Part shown: positions 47,961-59,788 of the stretch, piece by piece
Numbering within the stretch: the first letter of the stretch is position 1
How the letters are laid out: each line of letters starts with the position of its first letter
Source of the DNA: Asterias amurensis
Lineage: Eukaryota > Echinodermata > Asteroidea > Forcipulatida > Asteriidae
Direction: 5' to 3'
Length of the DNA stretch: 64,000 bases
NCBI RefSeq assembly: GCF_032118995.1
Contig: NC_092665.1
Location: 12,876,512-12,940,511, forward strand
Translations under genes and position numbers: made by a program
The notes under the pieces: model-generated
What the model saw: only the letters and a program-made list of their open reading frames with translations
Told to the model about the DNA's origin: nothing
The model's database searches: none

Positions 47961-48496
47961 TCTCAAAGAGCGTCATTGATGATCAACAATCAATCATTAA
48001 AGGAACACGTTGCCTTGGATCGGTCGAGTTGGTCTTTGAAAAGCGTTTGAAACCGTTTGTTATAAAATGCATATGGTTAGAAAGATATTTAAAAAGTAGA
48101 ATTCAATGATCCACATAAATTTGCCTCGAAATTGCGTGGTTTTCCTTTTTCTTTGCGAACTAACACGGTCGGCCATTTACCAACTCGACCGATCCTAGGC
48201 AACGTGTGTTCCTTAAACTCGTCTACTCAGAACTAAAGGTCACCTAAAGCATAGTTTGTACGAGTTTCAAAAAATTGCTTTTACATGTTCGGGAGCTCCT
48301 TGTTACTGGAGTGTATTGATCAAGGGTGGTGGTTTTCGGGTTATTGTTTGGCAAAAAGAGTCCTCGCTAATGCAAAACGTACAGTTCTTTTCAAAACGGG
48401 AAAACAGTTTTATTTATTTCTCATCGAAATTTAATAATTATGACAATTCAGACAGAAATCTTTCAAGGGATTTTTCTACTATCATCAAATATCATA

Positions 48497-49164
48497 TATT
48501 AACTAATTTATCATTGCATACTATAACTAATTTATCATTGCTTACTATAACTTATTTATCATTGCTTACTATAACTAAATTATCATTGCTTACTATAACT
48601 AATTTATCATTGCTTACTATAACTAATTTATCATTGCATACTATAACTAATTTATCATTGCTTACTATAACTAATTTATCATTGCTTACTATAACTAATT
48701 TATCATTGCATACTATAACTAATTTATCATTGCTTACTATAACTAATTTATCATTGCTTACTATAACTAATTTATCATTGCTTACTATAACTAATTTATC
48801 ATTGCATACTATAACTAATTTATCATTGCTTACTATAACTAATTTATCATTGCTTACTATAACTAATTTATCATTGCATACTATAACTAATTTATCATTG
48901 CTTACTATAACTTATTTATTATTGCTTACTATAACTAATTTATCATTGCTTACTATAACTAATTTATCATTGCTTACTATAACTAATTTATCATTGCTTA
49001 CTATAACTAATTTATCATTGCTTACAATAACTATTTTATCATTGCTTACTATAACTAATTTATCATTGCTTACTATAACTAAATTATCATTACTTACTAT
49101 AACTAATTTATCATTGCTTACTATAACTAATTTATCATTGCTTACTATAACTAATTTATCATTA
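48497..49164 (+). repeat. 24-bp minisatellite, about 28 copies
   Basis: Unit TTACTATAACTAATTTATCATTGC, written here as two parts: TTACTATAACTA and ATTTATCATTGC. Because 24 is a multiple of three, both strands stay open and a 364-codon frame results; that frame is not considered a gene. A TTGCATACT variant recurs every third or fourth unit. The array ends at a hairpin AGGTGTTCGGGC / GCCCGAAACACCT (49164-49193). Confidence 0.92.
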
Positions 49165-49194
49165 GGTGTTCGGGCCAACAGCCCGAAACACCTC

Positions 49195-51440
49195 TTATTT
49201 TTGTTCGTTTTTTTTTTTTTTTTCTTCATACTTCTTCTTCTTCTTCTTCTCCACGTCCCTTGTCCGCTAACAAAAGCGCCTTTCCCAAATTTGTATGAAC
49301 TTGAAACTTCACACATAGTTAGCGATTTATTAGGAGAAGAAACCGTGTGAGTTACGTCATGATGACGTCATCACTTCTTGAGTTATGAATATTCAAAGTT
49401 TATTAATTCAAAAAATCATAACTTTTGATCTACATGAGGGATTCTTACAATCGAAACATCATCGGAATCGTCATTGTAAACTCCGTAAACGCCTCACAAA
49501 CATGACCCCATTTTGATGTTGTCTTCCGGCTCAAAAGAGAGGTTGAAAATTTCAAAATTCACGTCTAAAGAACAACGTAAATCCCCATTGGTATGTGCAT
49601 AAACATTGCACGTAGGCATACACACAACGTGTAGTGTATTAGCGGTGCAGCAGAGCACGCTCCAGTGATCATCCATTCTGCTTATTAGCGGCGATTGTCC
49701 GCTAAAAAAATCACACTTCCCAAGCACATATAAAATTGAAACTTTACACATAGTTAGATATGTATAAGGAGAAGAAACCGTTTGAGTTATGTCACAATGA
49801 CGTCATCAATTCTTGAGTTATGAATTTTCAAAGTTTATTATTTCAAAAAATCATAACTTTTGATCTACATGATGGGTTGTTACAATCGACACATCATCGG
49901 AAAGTTCGTTAAAAACTCCGTAAATGCCTCGCAGACGTGATCCCATTTTGATCTCGTCTTCTGGTTCAAAATCGAGTTTGAAAATTCACAATTTCTTGTA
50001 TAAAGAACTACGAAATTTCCCCATTGGTTGTGCGTAACACTTGTGACGTACACGTGTACTGTATTAGGCATAACTTATTTGGTGGCATGCTGTCAAGTTT
50101 GTTGTACTATGTACCATAGCGTGATATGCATAGAGCTATATAGCTATGCAGAACGCTGCGAAAACGATTTCATTTCAATCTTCAGCGTCAAATTGTTCAA
50201 ATGTTACCCTTCTGATGGCTTAGTGGTCAATGTGGAATTGAAGACGAAGTTTCGCTGAAATGGCCACCTACTTCAGTGATTCATGGGACTTTTAATTATG
50301 TGAGAAAACAACAGTACAAAATGACGAACATTGGTCATGTTTTGGTTAAACACCGAGAAGAATAGAGACGTTACATCGATCGACCACTCCCCCCGGGTGA
50401 AGGGCGTTTTGGGCCCACGGAATTCACGTCAGTATTACGATATCTATTACTTCTTGAACTTAGCATAATCATCAATTGTTTTGATTATTTGTTAAAACAA
50501 CTATCCAAGTTATTTTGAGTTAAATATTTTGAAGAAAGAAAATCTCTGGAATAACATAAGCCCTTTTAAACTTTCTCTAGTAGGAAAGGACGTTACGTAA
50601 ACTAATCTATTTCTACCTTTATGCACAGACATGGATGTTACAATACAAAACATTCAAAGAAAACAGAATGGTTAAAGCATAAGGCCCAAGCAATTAGGAG
50701 TGGTCTTGCTAAAATAAACTGCCGGATTAAACAAAACTTTAGTACAAACAAATCAATAAAACAATCCAGATTTTCATCTTCTTCTCTTCGCCCTCGAACA
50801 AAAGCACACTTCCCAAACTCGTATGAACTTGAAACTTAGCACATAGTTAGATATGCAATAGGAGTGGAATAATGTGTTAGTTAGGTCATGATGACGTCAT
50901 CCATTCTTAAATAATTTTTACTTTTTTTAAATATTATCAATAAAGCGGTTAAAACATACATACCCCTTACAGTCTTTTCTTCAGTCGTCAGTCAATATTT
51001 CCTAAGTTCATATTTCCTAAACTACATAAGCTATTTTGACAATTTGTACATCATATGAAAGGGCTTTACGTACTTTACAGAAATGGATATGTTGGTGAAC
51101 ATTCGTTGACCTTTTGACCTGTTTAAACGGGAAGTGACTGTGAAATGATTTGAAAGGGCGTGGTTTATTGTCTTTTAGGTCGAAATAAACATCCTTTGAT
51201 GCTTTACCATCACACCATACAAGTCTGGCAAAGGTCTGGTTTAAAACAAATATTACCGATGACATCACCAAACATACACTTTTACTAGATGACGTAATCA
51301 TGTGGTTTTGACAGTTTTTGTAATTTGAATCATTTATTACAAATCTTGAGACCAAAGCCAGGTGTAATATTTGTTTTTTAATCCAGGCTTTTACTCCCGG
51401 AAACCGAACACCTTGAGTTTGTTCACAAACTCTCAATCTC
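49195..51440. repeat. Core between the minisatellite arrays, with three diverged copies of a roughly 350-bp block
   Basis: Blocks around 49240-49560, 49690-50010 and 50780-50920 share AAAGC(G/A)C(C/A)TTTCCCAA-like sequence, (T)GAAACTT(C/T)ACACATAGTTAG and TGATGACGTCATC. A hairpin GAGTTTGTTCACAAACTC (51415-51432) precedes the second array. This may be the inside of one mobile element. No recognisable protein is encoded; the 139-codon minus frame at 51017-51436 has no known features. Confidence 0.5.
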
Positions 51441-51442
51441 TA

Positions 51443-51745
51443 GTTGCTTACTATAACTAATTTATCATTGCTTACTATAGCTAATTTATCATTGCTTACT
51501 ATAACTAATTTATCATTGCTTACTATAACTAATTTATCATTGCTTACTATAACTTATTTATCATTGCTTACTATAACTAATTTATCATTGCTTACTATAA
51601 CTAATTTATCATTGCTTACTATAACTAATTTATCATTGCTTACTATAACTTATTTATCATTGCTTACTATAACTAATTTATCATTGCTTACTATAACTAA
51701 TTTGTCTTTGCTTACTATAACTAATTTATCACTGCTTACTAACTT
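51443..51745 (+). repeat. 24-bp minisatellite, second array, about 12-13 copies
   Basis: Same unit as at 48497, without the GCATACT variant. It is followed by ordinary AT-rich sequence. Confidence 0.9.
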
Positions 51746-52591
51746 GCGTGTACTATAGTTGGTCTATAAAGCAAACATTCTGATGAGAATTATTAACTAA
51801 CACCACATTGTAATTTGCACATGTAAATAGAGCGATTTTGCACGAACGGATGGAGTGCCAGTTTCAGATTTTTGGAAAACCATATAAACATACTACGAAA
51901 AGCATCCACACAGGAAAACAACCCCACCACTTTTATTGTCAAGAACCTCCAATTATTGCCAATAACAATTTGACATGGTCCAAATATTAACAGAGGGTTT
52001 TTTTTCAAGAAGAAAACATAAAGATCTGGGCAAAACATTTCTTAGCGGGTTTTCCTCCCACATCTAAACTGAAACATGTCCATGGATCTCCTACCCAGTT
52101 AGCCTTGTTCACCCAAAAAAGACGCCGCTGTAAACCTAGACTTGATGACAAGTCGTTAGGCGCTGCCTATTTGTCTGCCGTTCATGCAACAGTCACAGTG
52201 CGATTATACACATGCAACGGTCTTAATTGCGACTGATTCATACACACATACTGGGATCGAGGGTGTGTGTACCGTCCCCGTAACTGCAACGCGCTCCAAC
52301 TGCACCGCGCTTAATAATTACCGTCTTGACTTCAAGACTACTGTAAACCCACCCGTATACACTGTGCTTACTGTGTGTATTAACACCACCGCACGACATG
52401 ACAGCCCCCGTACGCTATCCGCACGGCCTCCGCATGCGGGTTAGTGGTACGAGTGCGGATGACTTGTGCACAGTAGTCGTACGGTGACAGTTGAGTCGTG
52501 CGGTGTGAAGCAGTAAGCACAGCGGCATCTTTCGGAGTGAATAATGCAACTGCATTGAGCAAGGCTACTACCCATTCTTGGCTAGCACCGT

Positions 52592-52625
52592 GATTAATTC
52601 AATTCAATTCAATTCAATTTATTTA
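52592..52625. repeat. (ATTCA)n microsatellite
   Basis: Pure AATTC repeats followed by TTTATTTATTTC. The surrounding 52.0-52.8 kb holds a fragment whose inverted relative is at 63230-63460, and no gene. Confidence 0.8.
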
Positions 52626-52805
52626 TTTCATCACAGATTACAAGTAAAAAGTGAAAATTGTTTTCCCTGTGTGCACTAAAAAGATTCAAATTTGATATTT
52701 ATAGAAAAACAAATAACATTAGTTTTTTAGACTGTGATGTTTTTGAGTTTTTCTATAATTAATATCAAATTTACAAAAATTAACAGAATTAATTACAAAC
52801 ATTTG

Positions 52806-53198
52806 TTAAAGACAGTGGACGCTATTGGTAATTGTCAAAGACCAGTCTTCTCACTTGGTGTATCTCAACATATGAATGAAATAAAAAATTAAAAACCTGT
52901 GAAAATTTGAGCTCAATTGGTCGTCGATATTGCGAGATAATAATGAAAGAAAAAACACGATTGTCACACGAAGTTGTGTGCGTTTAGATGGTTGATTTTG
53001 AGACCTCAAGTTCTAAACTTGAGGTCTCGAAGTCAAATTCGTGGAAAACTACTTCTTTCTCGAAAACTACTCTACTTCAGAGGGAGCCGTTTCTCACAAT
53101 GTTTTATACTACCATCCTCTCCCCATTACTCGTTACCATATAAGGTTTCGTGCTAATAATTGTTTTGAGTAATTACCGATAGTGTCCACTGCCTTTAA
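52806..53198 (+). mobile_element. R1 MITE
   Basis: Complete copy, TTAA at both ends, 530 bp downstream of the OAS copy 5 stop codon. Confidence 0.75.
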
Positions 53199-53724
53199 GC
53201 AATGAATAGACTAGTTCAAATTTTAAAAAGAGAAACGTTATCAAAATCTCACCATCACTGAGTAAAATAGAAAAAGTTCACTTGTGAGAGTCCTGATAGG
53301 CTTCACAACCAGAACCAATGAATGAAACTTAGTTTATAGTTTAGTATGTTTTGTGCATTCGGGATAGAATGTTTGATGTTTTGTAAAGAAGGTCTACAAT
53401 ATAGCTAACAGTGCACTAATGGACTTTGGGAAAAACTGGTGTTATAATCAACGTCGTTAGACTGGTCCCAGTGGATACAATTGGATAAACGTGAAGTGAC
53501 GTAAGCATTCTGTATCTGTGTTTTGATTGGTCTGAGGTGACGTTTGGCAGCTGCACTTGTGGTCGTCTGCATATGAATCTAGGTGAAAGGTGAAGATGGA
53601 CGGTGATTGACCCACGCCAGAGGCCATTCTCTGGCGTTACTCACGAGCCTCGACCCGTGACGTCAGATATTCAGGCTACAAGGAAGTGTGACCTGTCAAG
53701 CATCAACCTCTTGAGGTCGCCCTA

Positions 53725-55707
53725 CTATTTCCACCCTTGACGGACCGTGACGTTCTTCAGGAGTTGAGTCTGGAGGGTCTGCCCGGCGGCTGAGGCAATT
53801 TCTCTCCCGTTGGTCCCTTGCTGGTAGAGCTGGCACACATTGTCCGTCGGCTCGATGGGATCTAACACGATAGGACTGATGGGGGAAACATATATAACAG
53901 TAATGAAAGTTTAATTGAACAAATTATTTTAAGGAAATTTCTATCTGAAGAAACTAAACCCTCAAAATTAAACAAACTGCCACGCCCTCTTTCTTGATTC
54001 AAAAGTCAGTGACAGAAAAACACTGTGTTTTTGTAACTAACTATACTGTATAGGTCATCCGCCGACCTTTTATCAACAGCCAGGCCAAGTGTCGCACCTA
54101 TTTGATTTGAGAACTGGCAGCCAGGTTATTCCACGGACTTATGGAGATCAGCTATGAAGCCTTCCATAGTCTGGTTTCGCTTCCCGGTATTTTAAATTTG
54201 TGCAACATATCTAATCTAATCATTTATTGTTTAAAGTGCACCGCATACAATTATCCCAGCACACCGTACATAGTGACAATAAAAGTTAATGTTAAAAAGT
54301 TGAACAAGAAGAGTAAAAACTTTATATAGTAAACAACGACTACCATAATGCAACAACCATAAAGAGACAAATTCAAAATAAACCCAATGGCTGGGCACTT
54401 ATAAATTTTACTTCACTTACTTTTGCATTCCAAAGCGTGTAATTGCTTTTTGTGCCATTTCAGTGTAGATTTGATTGGATCCTGGCCAGCTAGTAACACG
54501 CAGTGCAGTCAACTTCGTCAAGACCTCAAGGACGTTCTTCAACCCCTGGGCTTTGCTGAAATAAACGGGTTTTCCAGCTTTCTCCCAAAGGTGAATGGTG
54601 ATCAGCTCCAGCAGGTAAGATTTCTTGAGATTCTTGGGGAGGTAGTCATTCGCCCAGTACTTCACGAGACGTACTAGCTCCTTCACGTACCCAGGCTGGC
54701 TACCGACGAAGTTGAGCTGATGTTCGGCAAGGGAACCAGAGTAGAAAACCCTGTCTTTGATGTCGTTAAGATGCAGCATGGCAAGGAACATATCTGAATG
54801 ATGAGCAGGTGAAGAAAGAGGAAAGTATGCTGTTAAAAATAATATAAGAATATTGCTACATCGGTGCACCGATACAACTTAATTAAGAAATAAGGCCTCA
54901 TCAAAAGTAACAATAGTATATACCACTTTAAAATAAAGAAAAATATCAATATAATATTTTTTTTTTTTTTTTTCAAAATCATTTACCCTATTCTCAATTT
55001 CCCCGTGACCATTATGAAATAAATAATCATAGATTCAAAATATTTATTGACACGTAATTTAGCCGACTTACCTCGACCGGGGCCAGCACACTTGCTTGAA
55101 GTTGGTAGAAAATCGATGCTTATACACCTTGAGCCCACTCTGATGTTGAAAATAACCAAGAACTCGTGCTTGCTTACTTCAGATACAGATGCGTACGGCA
55201 GCCTCTCCAGCCTGTTCAACGCCGTGTAAAGATCTTCGATGACGGCAGCCAGCTTGCGCTTGTATTCGCTCAGTCCGACTGTTAAGATGGAGTCCATGTC
55301 TGGTGGATTGATGAAGGCGATCAGATCGACATCAGAAAGGTCCTTCACCATGGTCCCTTTACCAAGAGATCCACCCTGCAGAAGAAAAGAAACATTGGAC
55401 CCATTAAATACTCCCACTTAAACAATTTCCCGTGGAATTGTCGGGGTGAATCTTGTCTGTTATATTGAATATAATATTATGGATTGTATATTATTTTTAA
55501 CGTACACACCTTAACAATTCTATCAACGTTGAAACGTAGACCGCCAGATTTACAAATGCTCTGCACCGATCGGACCACTTCATCGATAGCTCTTCTGCAG
55601 TCCCTGTCGAAATCGTCCGTCCCACGTTGAATATTCTCGTTATACCATGTCTCGAGACTGCTTGAATCCATGCACCAAAGCTGTGAAAATCTTCCAGATC
55701 CAGCCAT
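53725..55707 (-). CDS. OAS: OAS copy 5: 2'-5'-oligoadenylate synthetase, 4 exons, 341 aa
   Basis: Exons: 55510-55707, 55072-55375, 54421-54793, 53725-53875, phases 0, 1, 2. It starts MAGSGRFSQLWCMDSSSLET; there is no N-terminal extension. The P-loop GGSLGKGT is at 67-74, SDVD gives D81 and D83, and SIDFLPTS gives D154, so the triad is intact. Exon 3 has ELVRLVKYWANDYLP and ELITIHLWEKAG. The final exon encodes PIVLDPIEPTDN and continues without an intron into the C-terminus, ending RQGWK, which matches the tryptophan-ended tail of vertebrate OAS1. Copies 1-4 have an intron at that point. The tail stops one codon before copy 6 because of a TAG. PTNN is changed to PTDN. The gene is a recent tandem duplicate of copy 6 about 7.2 kb away; flanks and introns are recognisably shared. 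Confidence 0.92.
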
Positions 55708-55830
55708 TGCGAGTTGGTTAAGTTTATGAATCCTTCCAAGTTCAAATGCAGCTCTTGTCTGCTGAAATTCCAGGCAAATATTGGGGGTTTTTTAAAACTC
55801 CGATTTCACAATTGTGAGCGATTGTATCAT

Positions 55831-55865
55831 GTGATTCCCCGTATTTCTGATGATGGTGAGAAATC
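55831..55865 (-). promoter_or_regulatory. Proximal promoter motifs of OAS copy 5, kB site degraded
   Basis: GTGATTCCCC (55831-55840) corresponds to the intact kB decamer of copy 6 but has one mismatch in the G triplet. GGTGAGAAATC follows at 55855-55865, and the TATA-like sequence next to it reads TATACAC instead of TATAAAG. It lies about 125 bp upstream of the ATG. Inducibility may differ from copy 6. Confidence 0.45.
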
Positions 55866-56329
55866 GTGTATAGAAATATGTTAATCTGGACATCAGTAAA
55901 CAGTCAAATTAATTATTCATACCACCCTGCGTCTCGAAAGCAATCTGATTGGACAATAACAATAAGCAGCTGCGTGGTGCCGTTAATATTAACGTAGGTT
56001 GTGTATGTGGCCGTGGTCTTCGTGAGATGTTGGGGTTTCTGAACTGGAAAAAAAACCGCTAGACTGGTACCCTGTCTTTATCGTTAAAGATGTTATGTCA
56101 GAATTTTGGCCGATTTGACTCCAAAATTTTGATTTAAAATGGTATTTTGATGGGGGTCGAGAAAGTTACAAGCTTTCATTTGAGTCATTGCTCGAAAAAG
56201 TCCGCCAATTATTAGGAGCAGTGAAATAAAGTGCTCAAAATTAGTTTTTGTCGGGATCCCGACAATATCACGTGACCAATTCTTATTGGTCACGTGTATT
56301 GTCTCATATGTATAGACGATGTGACCTCT

Positions 56330-56675
56330 GACGTCATTCGAAAACCATAACATGATTCGCGCGCATGCAATCGTACCATAACTACGCATCTTTTTGCCCG
56401 GCGAAACATAACGTGTACAGTGTTTTTTTCAACAGAGGGTGTTTAAATGTAAACATAGGTCACATCATCTATACACATGTACGTCAGAATTAACTGCGAA
56501 TATCCAGAACCAAACAGACAATGTGTCTGAATGGGAGGTCAAAGGTGATTCACAGACGTGTGCTCAAATGCAGATCTCTGGCGTAATTCACGGGCCTCGA
56601 AGTGTGACGTCAGATGTTCAGACTAATGCAGTGGTGCACTTGTGCCAACCATAACTCAACAAACAGTTGACGTCA
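56330..56675. promoter_or_regulatory. Three TGACGTCA (CRE) octamers upstream of OAS copy 5
   Basis: Perfect palindromic octamers at 56330-56337, 56605-56612 and 56668-56675, the last two within a dispersed module also containing CCAATGAAATCA. The same three are kept upstream of copy 6. Confidence 0.4.
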
Positions 56676-57341
56676 GTGCCTCAATATCTGTCCAATGAAA
56701 TCATCGGGTTTGCATCACATGTTCTTCTCTGTATAAAGATGCGCCCCTCTAAATAAACGCCCATAGCATAGGCTATACAGTGAACAATGCTAAATATTCA
56801 AAAGTATACATGACAACGCTACACTTAGAAGTCTAACAGCTTTTAATAGTAAAGGGACAATTATAACATTTATTCTTGAACTTTAATCCTCTGCTCAATT
56901 GAATAACAATGGGGAGTCCTTGTCCCATTGAGTTATTCCTTTTCCAAGCCTTGTGCCAGCCGATATTCTACCTTCCGCCCAGGTAGCAGTTAAAAAGTAC
57001 AGTTCTTTTCAAAATTGAGAAGTCTACCGAAAATCCGAAAATCTACCCCGCGGTAGTAGAATATAACAATACAGCAAAACAGTTTTCTCAAGCACAAAAC
57101 CTACCCGGCAAATAAATACACACTTGGTGTTACCGCAAACCAAATAGTTATATAATAAGTCTAGTCTGAATGTACTTGTTTGTTTACTAAGATTTTTGCT
57201 CTTTGCCCTCTGATATAGAACTGCATGATCACTGTGTATTTGTGTCCCTGGCCGGGTATCAGGTTCGGTAAATACAGTGACTCACTGTAGCGTGAACGTT
57301 CACCACTTTGATATTTTTACAAATACATCGGAAGTGTAAAA

Positions 57342-57484
57342 ATGGCGTTCATGAAAAACGCACTGTTAGTGTGTATAACAGCAGTGTTGGTTGTGTACGT
57401 ACCGTCCCTATGGACCAAGACGCCTCCTACACTTACGGCGGGAACTGTTCAGCCAGGATTCGAACCAGTGCTCAAGGTTTTCAG
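57342..57484 (+). CDS. Orphan first exon of a beta-lactamase-domain serine hydrolase (LACT-2/EstB-like)
   Basis: The ATG lies in AAAAATGGCG. The exon encodes MAFMKNALLVCITAVLVVYV, a strong N-terminal signal or membrane anchor, then GTVQPGFEPVLKVFR, which matches the opening of animal beta-lactamase domain-containing serine hydrolases (G-x-V-x-PGFE-x-V...F). After VF the sequence continues as AG|GTCTGT, a weak phase-2 donor. No following exon with the expected N-terminal hydrolase block is seen before the next minus-strand OAS exon at 59789. It is either the first exon of a gene with very long introns, or a duplicated fragment left among the OAS duplicates. Identification is by recall of family sequence and is moderate. 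Confidence 0.5.
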
Positions 57485-57812
57485 GTCTGTTGTTTTACCA
57501 TTACCGATTCTCTTAAGAGCCTCAAAGGTTCCCCCGCTATTATTCAATCTCAAAATGCTACTCATGTTTGGGGAGATTTTGCTTGGGTTTTCTCGTTTGT
57601 TTGATTACCTCCATTATTTGACAGTAACTGGTGATTTCAGTTGATCCGCTCACTTTAAATTCTACTGCAATTGATTGCAGAGAGACACACGTACATGGCC
57701 ACAAAATTACACGCTCAAATGCACAATTCAAAACAAAAACTAAAGGAAAAACGAAAACAAAAGAACACAAATCACTAATCACTGAAGTCAATTCATTCGA
57801 TTGAAAGAGACC

Positions 57813-58026
57813 ATGGGCCAATTTTCAGAGCTGCTTAAGCAAAAAAATGGCTTAAGCACGAAAATAGCTCGCTTTATTTTACACATGTTACTGGCAAAAA
57901 AATCATGCCATATAAATTGCTTGTGACTGGTATTTAGCTGTTGTTTACTTAGCATAACAAATTAGCCGGTAATCTGATTTTACTAAGCAACATTTTGTGC
58001 TTAAGCAGCTCTGTAAATATGGCCCA
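57813..58026. mobile_element. Foldback MITE with GGGCCAATTTTCAGAGCTGC ends
   Basis: Ends GGGCCAATTTTCAGAGCTGC and GCAGCTCTGTAAATATGGCCC with TTAAGC subterminal repeats. The interval 58.1-59.4 kb has no recognisable gene. Confidence 0.55.
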
Positions 58027-59465
58027 GGTGATGGCGGCGACTTCAGGAGGCGCCCCCATTACAATTTGAGGACGAGTGGGCCACGAACTCAAGTGTATGC
58101 CGAATGATGATGATGATTCGATTCAACTGAATCAGTATTATCAATCACACCCATTGATAAATCAATAGGAAGACAAATCATACATGGAGTCAATAATGAC
58201 ACTATATAATCAATATGACATAGACCAATAGGTTGATCAGTTAAATCAACTGCCTCAAATAAATGCAAAGATTCAGATCTATCGAATGAATCCGTTTGTC
58301 TAAAACACAAACTAGCAATGAAAATAAATGTCCCATAAAACATAGGTTTAAAGTCTGAAAACGACCGTCGTTGGGTGCCCATTCAACAGTGATGACTAAA
58401 TAACACAATAATTCATAAAAATGAACATTACATAATTGGTAGTAAAACAGTTGCTGACAGTGTAGGGCCTAAGTACTTTATTTAATCCTTCATACATAAA
58501 CTGAAGAAAAAACCTGTAGAAGTTTGAGATCGATCGACCTACATTTAGGTACATGTTTGGGGCTACATTTAGGTCAGGCTACATTTAGGGCTCGGGCTAC
58601 ATTAAAGTGCCGCACAATCGGCAAATCCATGTGGGTCACGAGGAAATAATGCAAAACCGATTAAATATTTTGCATTAAATCGATGCAAAGATATTCACTG
58701 AGCGATGAACTCAAAACGGGGAACTAGTTTGATTAATTTCTTATCAATAATGACACCTTTATAGGCAATGATAATTCATCGGGTGTTTTCTACACTCATC
58801 GTCATCATCGTCACCAGTCCGTGTCAGTTTTTATGTAATTCTGTGATCTTCAAAAAAAAAAATTCTTACCAATTCTGTAACGTTCCTTTAAACAATGATC
58901 ACTATCATATAATCCTCATCCATACGCAATATACAAACTTACTAATACCAACTAACTAAACCATGTATGACTATATAATTTACTAATACCAACTCACTAA
59001 ACCATGTATGACTATATAATTAAACGATGCACACTTACTTACTAGTATAACTATAACCATCTTACTAACTGCATGCACTCTACTTGGACCATATAGAAAA
59101 TCAATCATTCTTATGAGAATTAACTTACACCACATTACAATTTGCATTTTGGACTTTAAATATAGTGATTTTGAACGAAAAGCTGGCTGCCAGTGTTTGG
59201 GAAACAACATAAACACACTACGAAAATCATCCACAGGAAAACAAGAACACCACTTTTCTTATCTTATGAACCTCTATAATTTCAATAAGCATTTGTTGCT
59301 AATACCATTGTAAACTTTTAACTTGACATGGTCTAAATATTAAATCAGTCTCTGGGGTTTTCCTCCCACATTTAAAACTGAAACATCTTCATGGTCTCCT
59401 CCCTATTGGGTTCTTAGTTGGTACATAGTAATTGTTCGTTTTTTTTAGAGTTCTTTGTTCAACCA

Positions 59466-59606
59466 GGGTTCGATTTCACAAAGAGTTAGGACTAGTCCTA
59501 ACTTAGGATTAGTCCTAGGAGATATACATGGATAGTCCTAAGTTAGGACGAGTAACTGGTCCTAACTCGAGATAAGACTAGTCCTAACTCTGTGTGAAAC
59601 CCACCC
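59466..59606. repeat. Foldback element with GGACTAGTCCTAACT repeats
   Basis: Ends AGGGTTCGATTTCACAAAGA and TCTGTGTGAAACCC, filled with inverted TTAGGACTAGTCCTAA units, 180 bp downstream of the OAS copy 6 stop codon. Confidence 0.6.
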
Positions 59607-59788
59607 CAGAACCCCAAAATTAAACTTAGTTTAGTTTAGTATGTTTTGTGCAAGAGGGATAGGATGTTTGATGTTTTGTAAAGAAGGTCTACAATAACTA
59701 ACAATAGGCCGTTATACCATTAGACTGTTGTTCGGAATCAACGTCAACAGAAGTGTGACCTGTCAGGCATGAAACTCTTGAGGTCGCC

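Larger units (their letters stand above)
53440..56760. repeat. Tandem duplication unit containing OAS copy 5 (partner about 59640-63930)
   Basis: Coding exons and 5' flank of copies 5 and 6 match closely, including about 400 bp directly upstream of each ATG and the later CRE region. Introns differ in length through repeat insertions. The shift is about 7.2 kb on the 5' side. Confidence 0.75.

Noticed and set aside
48256-49350. A 364-codon open frame with a repeated NLSLLTIT sequence, and a 134-codon frame on the opposite strand
   Set aside because: Both frames stay open only because the 24-bp minisatellite unit is a multiple of three. There is no start context, domain or splice evidence.
51017-51436. 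139-codon minus-strand frame between the minisatellites
   Set aside because: No family resemblance, and it lies inside a repeated core. Left as non-coding.
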